Source of the DNA: Stutzerimonas stutzeri
GTDB lineage: Bacteria > Pseudomonadota > Gammaproteobacteria > Pseudomonadales > Pseudomonadaceae
Assembly (NCBI RefSeq): GCF_024448985.1
Contig: NZ_JAMOII010000014.1
Span: forward strand, 1 to 64,000
Direction: 5' to 3'
Length of the DNA stretch: 64,000 nt
The position numbers were made by a program, and so were the translations under genes. Position 1 is the first letter of the stretch. Each line of letters starts with the position of its first letter. Shown here in pieces: positions 37,435 through 48,157 of the stretch. The notes beneath the pieces were generated by a model. That model had not been told where the DNA came from. It saw only the letters and a list, made by a program, of their open reading frames with translations, and searched no databases.

Positions 37435-38280
37435 CTACTCCAAAGTGCCCGAGGCAATACGGGGCGCGCAGAATCGGCGATGACTCAGCACTGGCATGCG
37501 CTGGCGCGTCGCAGCCTGTTCGGCCGCATCCCGCTTGGCAATCAATGCCGCCTCGCCAGTTGCCTGCTCGCTCAACACGCGCCCCCAGAAATCCACGATA
37601 GACGAATGCCCGTGGGTCATTCGTCCGCCAGGGTGTTCGCCACCCTGGGCTGCAGCCAGCATATAGCATTGCGTCTCGATGGCCCGCGTACGTATCAACA
37701 TCTCCCAATGAGCCTGACCGGTCACCTCCGTAAAGGCCGAAGGAGCGCTGATCAACTCGGCACCGTCCAGACGCAACGCCGAGTACAGCTCGGCAAAACG
37801 CAGGTCATAACAGACGGTCATTCCCAGCCGCCCCACCGGCGTGTCGACTACCACCAGCCGCTCACCCCCCGCATAGTCGTCCGACTCACGGTAGCGGCCT
37901 CGCGCATCGCTGACATCGACATCGAACAGATGCAGCTTGTCGTAACGCGCAGCGCGCTGCCCCTGATCGTCGACGAGCAATGAACAGGCCCTGACCTTCG
38001 CTTGTGGCTGATCATCCGGCGGCAACGGCAACGTGCCGGCGACGATCCATAACCTGAGGTCACGTGCGGTCTGTTTCAACCACGGCAGTATCGGGCCGAC
38101 GCCCTCGGCTTCAGCCCTTCCGACTGCTGGTAGATCGGTCCGCCCCATGGCGGCGAAATTTTCCGGCAGCACCGCAAGCTTTGCCTCAGCCTCGGCGGCC
38201 CGTTCCAGCAGCCGCCTGGCAGTGGCGAGATTCGCCTGGATGTCGGCCTGACTGGTCATCTGGATAACGGCGAATGTCAT
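37435..38280 (-). CDS. Nitrilase-superfamily carbon-nitrogen hydrolase
   Basis: A 281-residue cytoplasmic amidase of the Nit1/Nit2-like branch. The catalytic triad is Glu40 (LPENFAAMG), Lys114 ([11 protein letters not shown]) and Cys157 (MTVCYDLRF). The YDKLHLFDV segment is typical of deaminated-glutathione or omega-amidase-type members, which repair damaged metabolites, but the substrate is not certain. It ends 2 bases before tldD and starts 38 bases after yhdP, so yhdP-nit-tldD form one unit. Confidence 0.9.
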   Translation of the reverse strand: MTFAVIQMTSQADIQANLATARRLLERAAEAEAKLAVLPENFAAMGRTDLPAVGRAEAEGVGPILPWLKQTARDLRLWIVAGTLPLPPDDQPQAKVRACSLLVDDQGQRAARYDKLHLFDVDVSDARGRYRESDDYAGGERLVVVDTPVGRLGMTVCYDLRFAELYSALRLDGAELISAPSAFTEVTGQAHWEMLIRTRAIETQCYMLAAAQGGEHPGGRMTHGHSSIVDFWGRVLSEQATGEAALIAKRDAAEQAATRQRMPVLSHRRFCAPRIASGTLE

Positions 38281-38318
38281 GGGAATACTCTGGCGGCTTA
38301 GCCGCGTCGGAACGGTGT

Positions 38319-41300
38319 TCAGTTGGGTTTTTCGAAGGGCTTGTCGAAGGTGATCTTCGGCGATTGCCACGGGCCCTCGACCTTGTACTGAACGCTGGCG
38401 AAGCGGGCGACCTTGTCGCCCAGCAGCTTGTCGACGACGAACAGAGCACCGCCGATGGCCGGCGCGCCGACGATCAGCGCCGCCAGCGGCAGGTTGTTGC
38501 TGACCGGGAGCGTCACCAACAGCCTGGCGTCGATCTGATCATTGACCAGATCCAGCCGGCCATTGAGTTCGAGATTGCTCGACGGCCCGGTAACCGTCAG
38601 CGGCTGCGAGGTCGTGTAGATGCCATCGGCCGCAAGCAGTTCAGCCTCGATCCGATCGTAGCTCAGACCCTTGCCGAACAGATCGGAGAAATCCAGCCGC
38701 AGTCGTCGTCCGATCGAGTTGAAATTGAGCAGGCCAAAGACCCGCAGCGCCTGCGCCCCGCCGTCCACTTCGCGAAGTTGCCCGCTGCGCAGCCGGGCGT
38801 CGAGCCGGCCGGACAATCGATTCATACCGAAAAATGCCGGCGACCCCGGCCAATTGCCGTCCACGTCCAGACGAAAATCCTCGCTGGTCGTCGAGGGTGC
38901 GAAGCCCCAGGCCAGCAGCACATCCGCAAGATTCCCGCCTTCCAGCCGCCCCTTGTACCAGGTGCGCGAACCACTCCAACCGCCATTGCCGCCGATCCTC
39001 AGCCCCTTGAGGTTCAGATCAATATCGGAAAATGCCAAGCCATCGGTGGTAGGTCGCACCTTCAGCGACCAGGCACCCAGCGGCTCCTCGCCGCGCAGCA
39101 CTTCGGCCACGGCGATATCCATTGCCGGCAGCGCCTTGGGGTCAACGGCGGCCAGCGGATCACGCGGCTGCTCCTGTGGCTTGTTCGGGTCGGCTGCCGG
39201 AAGCCGTAAGCGTGAAAGGTCCAGCACGATGGGCTCGCCGTCGGTATTCGGCAGGCGAGCGCTCCCAGCGACCGTCTCGCTATTCAGGCCCAGCAACCAG
39301 CCGGTAGAAGCCGGCTGCAGCTCAATACCCAGGTTATCGATTTGCGTGCCAAAACCTTCAAAGGCGCCGATATCGAGTTGAACCGAACGCAGCATCGAAA
39401 CACCGGCCTCACTCTTTGACGTATCGCCATAGGATTCCAGCAACGCCTGCCATTCCCCTAGGTTCAGCTGTGGCACGCTACCGCGCACATGCAAGCCCTG
39501 ATCAGTACGCAGGTTTGCCGCAGCGCCGCCCAGCACCAGCTCACCGCCGCCCTCAGCCCAGTTGGTGCCCGGCGCGACGAAGGTCAGCGCCGCCAGCCTG
39601 TCGTGCCTAAGCGTGTACTGTTGGCGCTCACCGCCGAATGTCATCCGCAGCGTCGTGTCGCGCCGCTGCTCGGCAGGCTTGCCAAACGGCGCGGGAAGCG
39701 CCAGCACGGCGCCTAGCAGCGAAGAATCAACCTGCAGTTGGCTACCTTCGCTTCCCACGAAAAGATTCAGCCGGAGCGGTAACCTTCCAGATACCGGCAA
39801 GGCTTGTTCGATTTCGCCCCACGCCAGCAGCTGCTGCACCGCCACGGTACCCGACGCCTCGATTCGCGTGGAGGGTTTGCCCGCCTCACCAGTAGCAGTA
39901 GCCTTTCCCTGCACTTGACTACCCAGCGTGCGTCCTCGGAACGCTTTAGCACTGAAGCCCCGCTCGCTGTCATAGCGAAACTCGCCCGCCAACGCTTCGA
40001 GCTGGAGCTTCGCCTGCGTAATCGAAAGCGAAGCATCAGTGCTGGAAAAATCGGCAATCACCTGGGGGCGGCCGTCCCCGCCCAGCGGAATATCCAGTCG
40101 CAGCGAGCCACTCAAGGGGCCCTCACCGCGCCAGCCGGCGAACAGCTCGGCGGTGCCGATCGGTGCCACTTGCATCACGGTAAGCGCGTCCCGCAGATGG
40201 CCGTCCACCTGACCCTGAATATTCAACCGCGGCGGAGCGGTGTGGCCCAACGGGATGTCTGCCGTGGCGTCATGCACACGGCTGTCGAGCATGCGCGCTT
40301 CGGCAAGCCGTACCCGCACGCCACTGTTCTCGATCAGTACCTCGCCACGTCCTTCACGCAACACCGGCCAGCCAGGTTGGAATGCGAGTTCGGCATCCTT
40401 CACGTTGAAATACAGGCTGAGGCTGCGGGCGTTATCGTCAGCGCTTTTACCCAACGCACCCTGATACTGGAAATAACCCTGTTCCACGATACCGCCGCGT
40501 ATCGCCGTGTTCAGCCATTCGCTCAATGCGGGGCTCAACGCGGGTGAACGTGTCGGCAAGTATTTCTGCTTGTAGTGAGCATCGCCGTCGCGGATGCCGA
40601 CCCGCAGGTCCATATAGTCTTCAGCCGCTGGATCACGCATCAGGCGGATCAGGAAATCGCCAGCGATGCGCCCTTCGTCTCCATCGATCTGCAGATAGGG
40701 CGCGGCAAGCGTGAAGGCCTGGTCATCAAGCGTCCAGCGCAGGCTGCCGCGGGCGCGAGGGTAATCCCAGCGTTCCGAAAACAACTCGGCCAGATGCAGG
40801 CTGAAGTCATGGTTATCGAAACGCAGCTCACCGCCGGCAAGATCACCCTCCGCCGCGCCACTGACATTGCGCGCACCCGGTATCCACTTATGCGCAGCGA
40901 TGCTGACCTCATCGAGGTTAGCGGTGAAGGCCAGCCGCTCAGCACCGGGCGCGGCCGGGCGGTAGTCGAGTTGCAGATTGCGCAATGTTCCGCTGGGAGC
41001 CAGACCAAGCAGATACTCGGTGGCTACTTCGGGCAGTTCGACTCCGGCATGCACCAGCGCCGCTACCGGCGCTATGGCGATGTGATCGGCCTGCAGGCGC
41101 CAGCGATCCTCGGCAATGTTCTGCTGGAGCACCACCGCCGTCTCCCGCCAGCGAGCTTCTTCGAAGGTGAACGCCAGACCATCGAGGTGCAAGCGATAGC
41201 CTTCGCTCACGCGGTCGAGATAAGCATTTATCGCCAGATCCTGAATCTGCACCGGCTCACGTTGCGATTGCCCCACCTGCAATGCCGGCGCGTTCATTCG

Positions 41301-42119
41301 GATCACCGCGCGGGACACACTCTGGTCACGCCAGTCTAGCCATACCTCTCCGCCGGCCTGTAGCTGTGCGAGGTTCCAATTGCCGGTCAGGCTTTTCGGA
41401 ATCCAGGCAGCCCAATCGCTCTGTGGAAGGCTGGCGTAGAGTTCGGCCTCACTGGCACGCCAGTCATTCGCCGCGACGCGCGCCTGGGCACGCAGACTCA
41501 AGGGTTGGCCATCCGGTAACAGCAAGCGGCCGTCCAGACGCAGCTTCTCGCTCTCGGTGCGTAATTCTAGATTGGCATAGGTCAGCGTCAGTGGCCCCTC
41601 GGCATGCGCCTCGAACGTTATCTGGCTGTCCAGAAGCCTGAGACGCCGAATCTTCTGCAGCTCGGCCAGAAGCTTTTGCAGGTCCATGGGGCTTTGCTCG
41701 GCTCGCTCGGGCAACCCATCGACACGCCATTTGCCTTCGGCGCTCTGCACCAGGCTCAGGTGCACGCCGGTGAACTCCACTGCGTTGAAGTGCAACTGAC
41801 GAGACAGGAGGCTCGCGACCACGTCCGGCACCAGCGTCAGGCGATCCAGCCGCACCGCCGCATCGCCCGCGCCCAGAATCACATCCTGCGCCAGCAACTG
41901 CGGTGCAAAACCATCCCAGCGGCCTTCCACCTTTCCGAGCGCCACCGGCATGTCCAGCAACTCATGCGCCTTGTCCTGAACCTCCAGACGGTACTCCGCG
42001 ACCAGCGGAACCAGCTGACGACCGAGACTCACGTAGAGCGCCAGCAGCATCAGGCCGATCGCGCCCAACCAAAGGCAACGACGCAGGAAAACGAGAACCA
42101 CCGCCAGCAACCGACTCAT
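38319..42119 (-). CDS. yhdP: YhdP-family AsmA-like envelope protein
   Basis: A 1266-residue protein with one N-terminal membrane helix (about 12-32) and a very long periplasmic beta-rich domain, matching the YhdP family by length and C-terminal DUF3971/AsmA-like region. YhdP, with TamB and YdbH, carries phospholipids from the inner to the outer membrane in E. coli. The end NLPLAALIVGAPAIGGALFV is typical. The reading is unbroken. Long antisense open frames within it are artefacts of GC-rich codons. It follows rng and precedes the nitrilase gene. Confidence 0.94.
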   Translation of the reverse strand: MSRLLAVVLVFLRRCLWLGAIGLMLLALYVSLGRQLVPLVAEYRLEVQDKAHELLDMPVALGKVEGRWDGFAPQLLAQDVILGAGDAAVRLDRLTLVPDVVASLLSRQLHFNAVEFTGVHLSLVQSAEGKWRVDGLPERAEQSPMDLQKLLAELQKIRRLRLLDSQITFEAHAEGPLTLTYANLELRTESEKLRLDGRLLLPDGQPLSLRAQARVAANDWRASEAELYASLPQSDWAAWIPKSLTGNWNLAQLQAGGEVWLDWRDQSVSRAVIRMNAPALQVGQSQREPVQIQDLAINAYLDRVSEGYRLHLDGLAFTFEEARWRETAVVLQQNIAEDRWRLQADHIAIAPVAALVHAGVELPEVATEYLLGLAPSGTLRNLQLDYRPAAPGAERLAFTANLDEVSIAAHKWIPGARNVSGAAEGDLAGGELRFDNHDFSLHLAELFSERWDYPRARGSLRWTLDDQAFTLAAPYLQIDGDEGRIAGDFLIRLMRDPAAEDYMDLRVGIRDGDAHYKQKYLPTRSPALSPALSEWLNTAIRGGIVEQGYFQYQGALGKSADDNARSLSLYFNVKDAELAFQPGWPVLREGRGEVLIENSGVRVRLAEARMLDSRVHDATADIPLGHTAPPRLNIQGQVDGHLRDALTVMQVAPIGTAELFAGWRGEGPLSGSLRLDIPLGGDGRPQVIADFSSTDASLSITQAKLQLEALAGEFRYDSERGFSAKAFRGRTLGSQVQGKATATGEAGKPSTRIEASGTVAVQQLLAWGEIEQALPVSGRLPLRLNLFVGSEGSQLQVDSSLLGAVLALPAPFGKPAEQRRDTTLRMTFGGERQQYTLRHDRLAALTFVAPGTNWAEGGGELVLGGAAANLRTDQGLHVRGSVPQLNLGEWQALLESYGDTSKSEAGVSMLRSVQLDIGAFEGFGTQIDNLGIELQPASTGWLLGLNSETVAGSARLPNTDGEPIVLDLSRLRLPAADPNKPQEQPRDPLAAVDPKALPAMDIAVAEVLRGEEPLGAWSLKVRPTTDGLAFSDIDLNLKGLRIGGNGGWSGSRTWYKGRLEGGNLADVLLAWGFAPSTTSEDFRLDVDGNWPGSPAFFGMNRLSGRLDARLRSGQLREVDGGAQALRVFGLLNFNSIGRRLRLDFSDLFGKGLSYDRIEAELLAADGIYTTSQPLTVTGPSSNLELNGRLDLVNDQIDARLLVTLPVSNNLPLAALIVGAPAIGGALFVVDKLLGDKVARFASVQYKVEGPWQSPKITFDKPFEKPN

Positions 42120-42164
42120 ACGGATACGCTCCGCTCATCCGAGCCCGGATGGCCAGGCTTGCAT

Positions 42165-42536
42165 CTAGGGTCTGTTCCGGTTTCGTCACGGCCGCGACGG
42201 AGCCGGTTTTTGCACGAGACAAGGCCGCGCCCGCACCCGGCGGGCTTGCGGTTTTCACTCCATCCATGGAGATCGCACGAGTCGCGCAGTTTGGTCGTTC
42301 CAAATAAGCGACGAGAAACGCCGTATCGCACAAAAACCGGCCCGTCCCTACGGGTTGCGCGGCAAATCTCGCCATGCGGCGTTGCGGGACTTGGTAAGGG
42401 AGCAACCATTACCTGCGCCCCGCGCGATCCACATGGATGTGGTGAATGCAGCAGGCCCGCCGGGAGCGGGCGCTGCCTTGCCTGGCGAGATTTGGCGCAG
42501 CAACGCGGCTCGCAGCGAAACGGCAACAGACCCTAG
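42165..42536. repeat. 372-base imperfect palindrome with CTAGGGTCTGTT ends, between yhdP and rng
   Basis: The element begins CTAGGGTCTGTTCCGGTTTC at 42165 and ends with the inverse AACAGACCCTAG at 42536. The two halves stay alignable in inverted orientation for roughly 120 bases, sharing stretches such as GCGCCCGC-CCCGGCGGGC and CATCCATG. It fills nearly all of the 417-base gap and stops exactly at the rng stop codon (42537-42539). It carries no transposase or credible gene; the open frames in it are palindrome artefacts. It looks like a miniature inverted-repeat element or a structured RNA. Confidence 0.65.
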
Positions 42537-43994
42537 TCAGAGCAACACCACGTCGTACTGTTCCTGGGAATACATGGTCTCGACCTGGAACTTGATCGAG
42601 CGTCCAATGAAGCTCTCGAGATCGGCAACGTTTCCCGACTCCTCGTCGAGCAACCGGTCGATGACCTTCTGGTTCGCCAGCACCCGATAGCCTTCGGGCT
42701 GATAGGCGCGGGCCTCGCGAAGAATCTCGCGGAAAATCTCGTAGCAGACGGTCTCGGGGGTTTTCAGCTTGCCGCGTCCCTGGCAGCACATGCACGGCTC
42801 GCACAGCACCTGCTCAAGGCTCTCGCGCGTACGCTTGCGCGTCATCTGCACCAGCCCCAGCTCGGTGATGCCGATGATGTTGGTCTTGGCGTGATCGCGC
42901 TCCAGCTGCTTTTCCAGCGTGCGCAGGACTTGGCGGCGGTGCTCTTCGTCTTCCATGTCGATGAAGTCGATGATGATGATCCCGCCGAGATTGCGCAGCC
43001 GCAGCTGACGCGCAATGGCGGTGGCGGACTCGAGGTTGGTCTTGAAGATGGTTTCCTCGAGGGTGCGATGGCCGACGAAAGCACCGGTATTCACGTCGAT
43101 GGTGGTCATCGCCTCGGCCGGGTCGATGATCAGGTAACCACCGGACTTGAGCATGACCTTACGCTCGAGCGCCTTCTGGATTTCGTCCTCAACGCTGTAC
43201 AAATCGAATATCGGTCGCTCGCCTGGGTAATGCTCCAGGTGTTCGCTCAGCTCGGGCATCAGCTCATCGACGAACTGGCTGACTTTCTGAAAATTTTCGC
43301 GCGAGTCGATGCGGATCTTCTCGATACGCGGATTGACCAGATCACGCAGGGTGCGCATGGCCAGCGACAGATCCTCATAAATGATCGTTGGCGCGCCGGC
43401 GGTTTTCATCTGCCCGTCTATCTGCTGCCACAAGCGGCGCAGGTAGCGAATGTCCATTAGAATTTCATCGCTGCCGGCACCTTCAGCGGCGGTGCGCAGG
43501 ATGAAGCCGCCGGTCTCCTTGATGCCTTCAGCCGCGACGCACTCGGCCACCACCTGTTTGAGACGATCCCGCTCGGCCTCGTCTTCGATGCGAAGTGAAA
43601 TGCCGACATGGCTGGTTTTGGGCATATAGACCAGATAACGCGAAGGGATCGACAGCTGCGTAGTCAGACGGGCGCCCTTGGTGCCGATCGGGTCCTTGGT
43701 GACCTGCACGACCAGCGCCTGCCCCTCATGAACCAGCGCGCTGATGGGCTCGACCGCATTACCTTCCCGGCTGGAAATTTCCGATGCATGGATGAAGGCC
43801 GCGCGCTCCAGTCCGATGTCGACGAACGCCGCCTGCATGCCGGGGAGCACGCGGACCACCTTGCCTTTGTAAATATTGCCGACGATGCCGCGGCGCTGAG
43901 TGCGCTCGACATGCACCTCTTGTAGGACACCGTTCTCCACCACCGCCACCCTCGACTCCATGGGGGTGATGTTCATCAGAATTTCTTCGCTCAT
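42537..43994 (-). CDS. rng: Ribonuclease G
   Basis: A 485-residue endoribonuclease of the RNase E/G family that matures the 5' end of 16S rRNA and degrades some mRNAs. An S1 RNA-binding domain lies at about 38-128 and the DNase I-like catalytic domain follows, with metal-binding aspartates in the IIIIDFIDMEDEEHR region (Asp near 303 and 346). The zinc-link cysteines are in EPCMCCQGRG. It has no long C-terminal scaffold, which separates it from RNase E. It is transcribed from the mreBCD-maf-rng side. Confidence 0.96.
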   Translation of the reverse strand: MSEEILMNITPMESRVAVVENGVLQEVHVERTQRRGIVGNIYKGKVVRVLPGMQAAFVDIGLERAAFIHASEISSREGNAVEPISALVHEGQALVVQVTKDPIGTKGARLTTQLSIPSRYLVYMPKTSHVGISLRIEDEAERDRLKQVVAECVAAEGIKETGGFILRTAAEGAGSDEILMDIRYLRRLWQQIDGQMKTAGAPTIIYEDLSLAMRTLRDLVNPRIEKIRIDSRENFQKVSQFVDELMPELSEHLEHYPGERPIFDLYSVEDEIQKALERKVMLKSGGYLIIDPAEAMTTIDVNTGAFVGHRTLEETIFKTNLESATAIARQLRLRNLGGIIIIDFIDMEDEEHRRQVLRTLEKQLERDHAKTNIIGITELGLVQMTRKRTRESLEQVLCEPCMCCQGRGKLKTPETVCYEIFREILREARAYQPEGYRVLANQKVIDRLLDEESGNVADLESFIGRSIKFQVETMYSQEQYDVVLL

Positions 43995-44083
43995 TGTTGT
44001 TCTCGGCCGATGGGCGGGTGAACCAGCCGAAGCTGACGAGTTGGCTCGATTCTAACGGCATACGCCTTCAAGCCACAGGGCTG

Positions 44084-44245
44084 TAGTGGCCTGTGTGGCT
44101 AGTTCAATGAGTCAATTTCGGCGCCTGAGGCCCTGATACTGCGTTGCCGCTCCTCACCATAGCCAGCTACGACTCGTCGCAGCGCCTTGCCTCAGGACCT
44201 CTGGCGTCCGAATTTGAGTTAAGCAACTAGCCGTACAGGCCACTA
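44084..44245. repeat. 162-base palindrome with AGTGGCCTGT ends between rng and maf
   Basis: TAGTGGCCTGTGTGGCTAGT at 44084 onward is repeated in inverse at the other end, ACTAGCCGTACAGGCCACTA (44226-44245). The arms continue through TCAATTTCGG-CGCC versus its complement. The last three bases form the maf stop codon (TAG on the minus strand). No gene lies within. It is distinct in sequence from the 372-base element but alike in layout. Confidence 0.65.
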
Positions 44246-44833
44246 GGCGGAGCTTTTAGCCCAATACTCGATCCCGCGCGTGCCGAGCAGTTGCGCCGTT
44301 TCGCATAACGGCAGCCCGACCACGCCCGAGTAGCTGCCCTCCAGGGCGCTTACGAAGACCGCTCCCCAGCCCTGAATGGCATAGCTGCCCGCCTTGTCCT
44401 GCGGCTCGCCGCTGGCCCAATAGGCCTCGGCCTCCTCCGGTCGAATGGTTCGAAAGCGCACCTTGCTGGTAACCAGTTGCACCACGCAACCCGACGGGCT
44501 GGCCAGTGCGACAGCGGTCATCACCTCATGCTCGCGGCCAGACAGCGCCAGCAGTGTTTTCAGCGCATCGGCCTTGTCTGCCGGTTTTCCGAGGATCTGC
44601 TGGTCCAGCACAACCGTGGTATCGGCACCCAGCACGCAGGCCGAGGCGTCGTCGAGCAATGCCAGGCCCGCCACGGCTTTCTCCCGGGCCAGACGCTTGA
44701 CATATACGTCTGGCGGCTCTGCTGGATCAGGGGTTTCATCGATGGCGACCGAGAGGACGGAAAATGGAACGCCGATCTGCATCAGCAGTTCACGGCGGCG
44801 CGGTGAGGCGGAGGCGAGAAACAAGGTCGGCAT
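44243..44833 (-). CDS. maf: Maf-family nucleoside triphosphate pyrophosphatase
   Basis: A 196-residue cytoplasmic Maf protein (YhdE type) that hydrolyses dTTP/UTP or modified nucleotides. The opening [12 protein letters not shown] and the GADTTVVLD and [13 protein letters not shown] segments are family hallmarks. The start at 44833 ([12 protein letters not shown]) removes a 50-residue in-frame run-on. The mreD-maf-rng order is standard. The stop codon coincides with the edge of the palindrome at 44084-44245, so the last residues (AKSSA) may be shaped by it. Confidence 0.95.
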   Translation of the reverse strand: MPTLFLASASPRRRELLMQIGVPFSVLSVAIDETPDPAEPPDVYVKRLAREKAVAGLALLDDASACVLGADTTVVLDQQILGKPADKADALKTLLALSGREHEVMTAVALASPSGCVVQLVTSKVRFRTIRPEEAEAYWASGEPQDKAGSYAIQGWGAVFVSALEGSYSGVVGLPLCETAQLLGTRGIEYWAKSSA

Positions 44834-44915
44834 GCCAGCTCCTATGGTACGAGCGAAGCAGATTCGCAGGTCCAGACCATGCTCGGAAGCATCCCCAGAG
44901 CCGAGCGTCTGCAGC

Positions 44916-45404
44916 TCAGTAGACGTTGAAACGCCGCCGCGCCCATTGCAGAGCGACGAAGACCCAGGGCCAGAGCAAGGCACTGACCGGCACGGGTATG
45001 AGAAACAGAAGCGTCGGAGGGCGGTTGCCCGTCAGCGTATTGAGCCACAACTGCACCAGCTGCCCGATTCCGAGAATCACCATCAGCACCAGACTCTGCT
45101 GCAGCAAGGGGAACATCCGCAGACGTTGCTGCAGGCTCAGCACCAGAAAGGTGATCAGGATCAGCGGCAAACCGTTCTGCCCCAGCAAGGTGCCGGACAG
45201 GACATCGAGCATCAAGCCGAAGAAGAACGCCGCCGCCATACCGCCACGATGCGGCAGGGCAATTGCCCAGTAGGCGATGAACATGCCGAGCCAGAGTGGA
45301 CGCGCTAGCCCGAAGCTCTCTGGCATGGGCGCTACGCTGAGCAGCAGCGCCAGCGCCAGCGATAACCAGATGACCCAGCCGTTGTTGTGTCGTCCGCTGA
45401 TCAT
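44916..45404 (-). CDS. mreD: Rod-shape-determining protein MreD
   Basis: A 162-residue inner-membrane protein with five or six hydrophobic segments (first at about 10-26), part of the elongasome with MreB, MreC, RodA and PBP2. It overlaps the mreC stop by 4 bases (ATGA). Sequence is weakly conserved in this family; the call rests on position, length and topology as well as the [17 protein letters not shown] stretch typical of MreD. Confidence 0.94.
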   Translation of the reverse strand: MISGRHNNGWVIWLSLALALLLSVAPMPESFGLARPLWLGMFIAYWAIALPHRGGMAAAFFFGLMLDVLSGTLLGQNGLPLILITFLVLSLQQRLRMFPLLQQSLVLMVILGIGQLVQLWLNTLTGNRPPTLLFLIPVPVSALLWPWVFVALQWARRRFNVY

Positions 45405-46366
45405 CGCCGCTCCTCACCATTCGGCGGTGCTGCGCTCGGCACAGTCGGGGCGGCATCGGGCGTTTGCGCTTCGGATTCAGCTTCGGCGGGAGCAGGCGTT
45501 GCTGATTCGCCTGAACTGGCCGCCTCGCGATCCGCTGTCTCCTGCGCCTGCGCTGCGTCGGTAGCACGTTCTTCTGGCGTTCGCGAATCGCTGAAGACCA
45601 GCAGTAGATAGCGGCTGCGGTTGAGCATGGCGGTGGGAATGGCCCGGACGATCAGGAAGGGTTGGCCGGAGCCGCGCACCACTTCGGTGACCTGAGCGAC
45701 CGGATATCCACTGGGAAAGCGCTGCCCCAACCCGGAACTGACCAACAAATCGCCTTCCTTGATATCAGCCGTCTCGGCGACGTGACGCAACTCCAGGTAG
45801 TCCGGGCTACCGGTGCCGACCGCAATGGCTCGCAAACCGTTACGGTTGACCTGTACCGGAATGCTGTGGGTCACGTCCGTCAGCAATAGCACTCTGGCGG
45901 CATAAGGCATCACTTCGACGACCTGCCCCATCAAGCCACTGGCGTCTAGCACCGGCTGACCAAGAAACACCCCGTCACGCTCGCCCTTATCGACCAGGAT
46001 GCGGTGCGTGAAAGGATTGGGATCGAGCCCGATCAGTTCACCGACGATTACCTTGTCGTCGACCAGCGCGGCGGAATTGAGCAGCTCGCGCAATCGCACG
46101 TTTTGCTCGGTCAGCGTCGCCAGCTTCTGCAGGCGCCGCTGCATCAACAACGCTTCGGCCTTGAGCTTCTCGTTCTCGGCGACCAGGCTGGTACTGCTGG
46201 TAAGCTGCTCCGTGGCCCGCTGCCACGTTCGCACTGGCAAATCGGCTAGCCAGTAAAAGGGCGTCAGCACTAGCCCCATCTGGCTGCGCAAGGGTTTGAG
46301 CGTTTCGAAACGTGCGTCCACCACCATCAACACGACACAGAGCACGGCAAGCACCAGCAGGCGCAC
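45401..46366 (-). CDS. mreC: Rod-shape-determining protein MreC
   Basis: A 321-residue bitopic protein: one N-terminal membrane helix, a coiled coil (about 55-95) and a periplasmic beta-barrel domain (about 105-260) that binds PBP2. The C-terminal 60 residues are low-complexity, rich in Ala, Glu, Pro and Thr, and vary between species. It lies between mreB and mreD. Confidence 0.96.
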   Translation of the reverse strand: MRLLVLAVLCVVLMVVDARFETLKPLRSQMGLVLTPFYWLADLPVRTWQRATEQLTSSTSLVAENEKLKAEALLMQRRLQKLATLTEQNVRLRELLNSAALVDDKVIVGELIGLDPNPFTHRILVDKGERDGVFLGQPVLDASGLMGQVVEVMPYAARVLLLTDVTHSIPVQVNRNGLRAIAVGTGSPDYLELRHVAETADIKEGDLLVSSGLGQRFPSGYPVAQVTEVVRGSGQPFLIVRAIPTAMLNRSRYLLLVFSDSRTPEERATDAAQAQETADREAASSGESATPAPAEAESEAQTPDAAPTVPSAAPPNGEERR

Positions 46367-46417
46367 TCCGAGCAGGGGTCCTTTGGCGAATAGTGGTTTG
46401 ATCGACGGATCCTCTCA

Positions 46418-46490
46418 GCTGCAGGCTTCAAACTAAACGCGACAAGCCGAGAGCAGGGCCAACCCCGCTTTCGGCTTGCGCTTGGAGCTT
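46418..46490. repeat. Hairpin between mreB and mreC (degenerate heptamer family)
   Basis: CAAGCCGAGAGC at 46443-46454 pairs with GCTTTCGGCTTG at 46467-46478 (12 bp, one G.T pair). Outer pieces AGCTGCAGGCTTCAAAC and GCTTGGAGCTT recall the GCTTCAAGC/GCTTGGAGC heptamers of the other loci. It begins 14 bases after the mreB stop, so it could lower mreCD expression relative to mreB, a ratio known to matter in other bacteria. Confidence 0.55.
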
Positions 46491-46504
46491 ACCGACGTGT
46501 GGGA

Positions 46505-47855
<1,351 letters not shown>

Positions 47856-48143
47856 ATGGCGCTTGAACGCTCCGAGGTGGAAAAGATCGCTCATCTGGCC
47901 CGCCTGGGTCTGAATGAAGACGACCTGCCCCGCACCACCGAGACCCTGAACAACATACTCGGCCTGATCGACCGCATGCAGGCCGTCGACACCAACGGTA
48001 TCGAGCCGCTGGCCCATCCGCTGGAAACCCACCAGCGCCTGCGTGCCGATGAAGTTACCGAAGCCAACCAGCGCGATACCAACCAGGCGATCGCACCGGC
48101 CGTGGAAGACGGACTGTATCTGGTCCCACGGGTAATCGAGTAA
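47856..48143 (+). CDS. gatC: Aspartyl/glutamyl-tRNA amidotransferase subunit C
   Basis: A 95-residue wrapping subunit of GatCAB, which converts Glu-tRNA(Gln) and Asp-tRNA(Asn) to the amide forms. The family opening [12 protein letters not shown] and the ending [11 protein letters not shown] are present. The start at 47856 ([11 protein letters not shown]) has GGAG upstream. Its stop overlaps the first possible gatA start (TAATG). Confidence 0.97.
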   Translation: MALERSEVEKIAHLARLGLNEDDLPRTTETLNNILGLIDRMQAVDTNGIEPLAHPLETHQRLRADEVTEANQRDTNQAIAPAVEDGLYLVPRVIE

Positions 48144-48157
48144 TGAAGGACGCCGAC

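Noticed and set aside
38671-42120. Many long open frames on the plus strand opposite yhdP
   Set aside because: They are antisense shadows of a GC-rich gene; they lack ribosome-binding sites and family features, and yhdP is intact on the other strand.
42116-42526. A 136-codon open frame on the minus strand within the 372-base palindrome
   Set aside because: It is made of inverted-repeat sequence, has no recognisable family and no ribosome-binding site, and a similar frame arises in the other half by symmetry.
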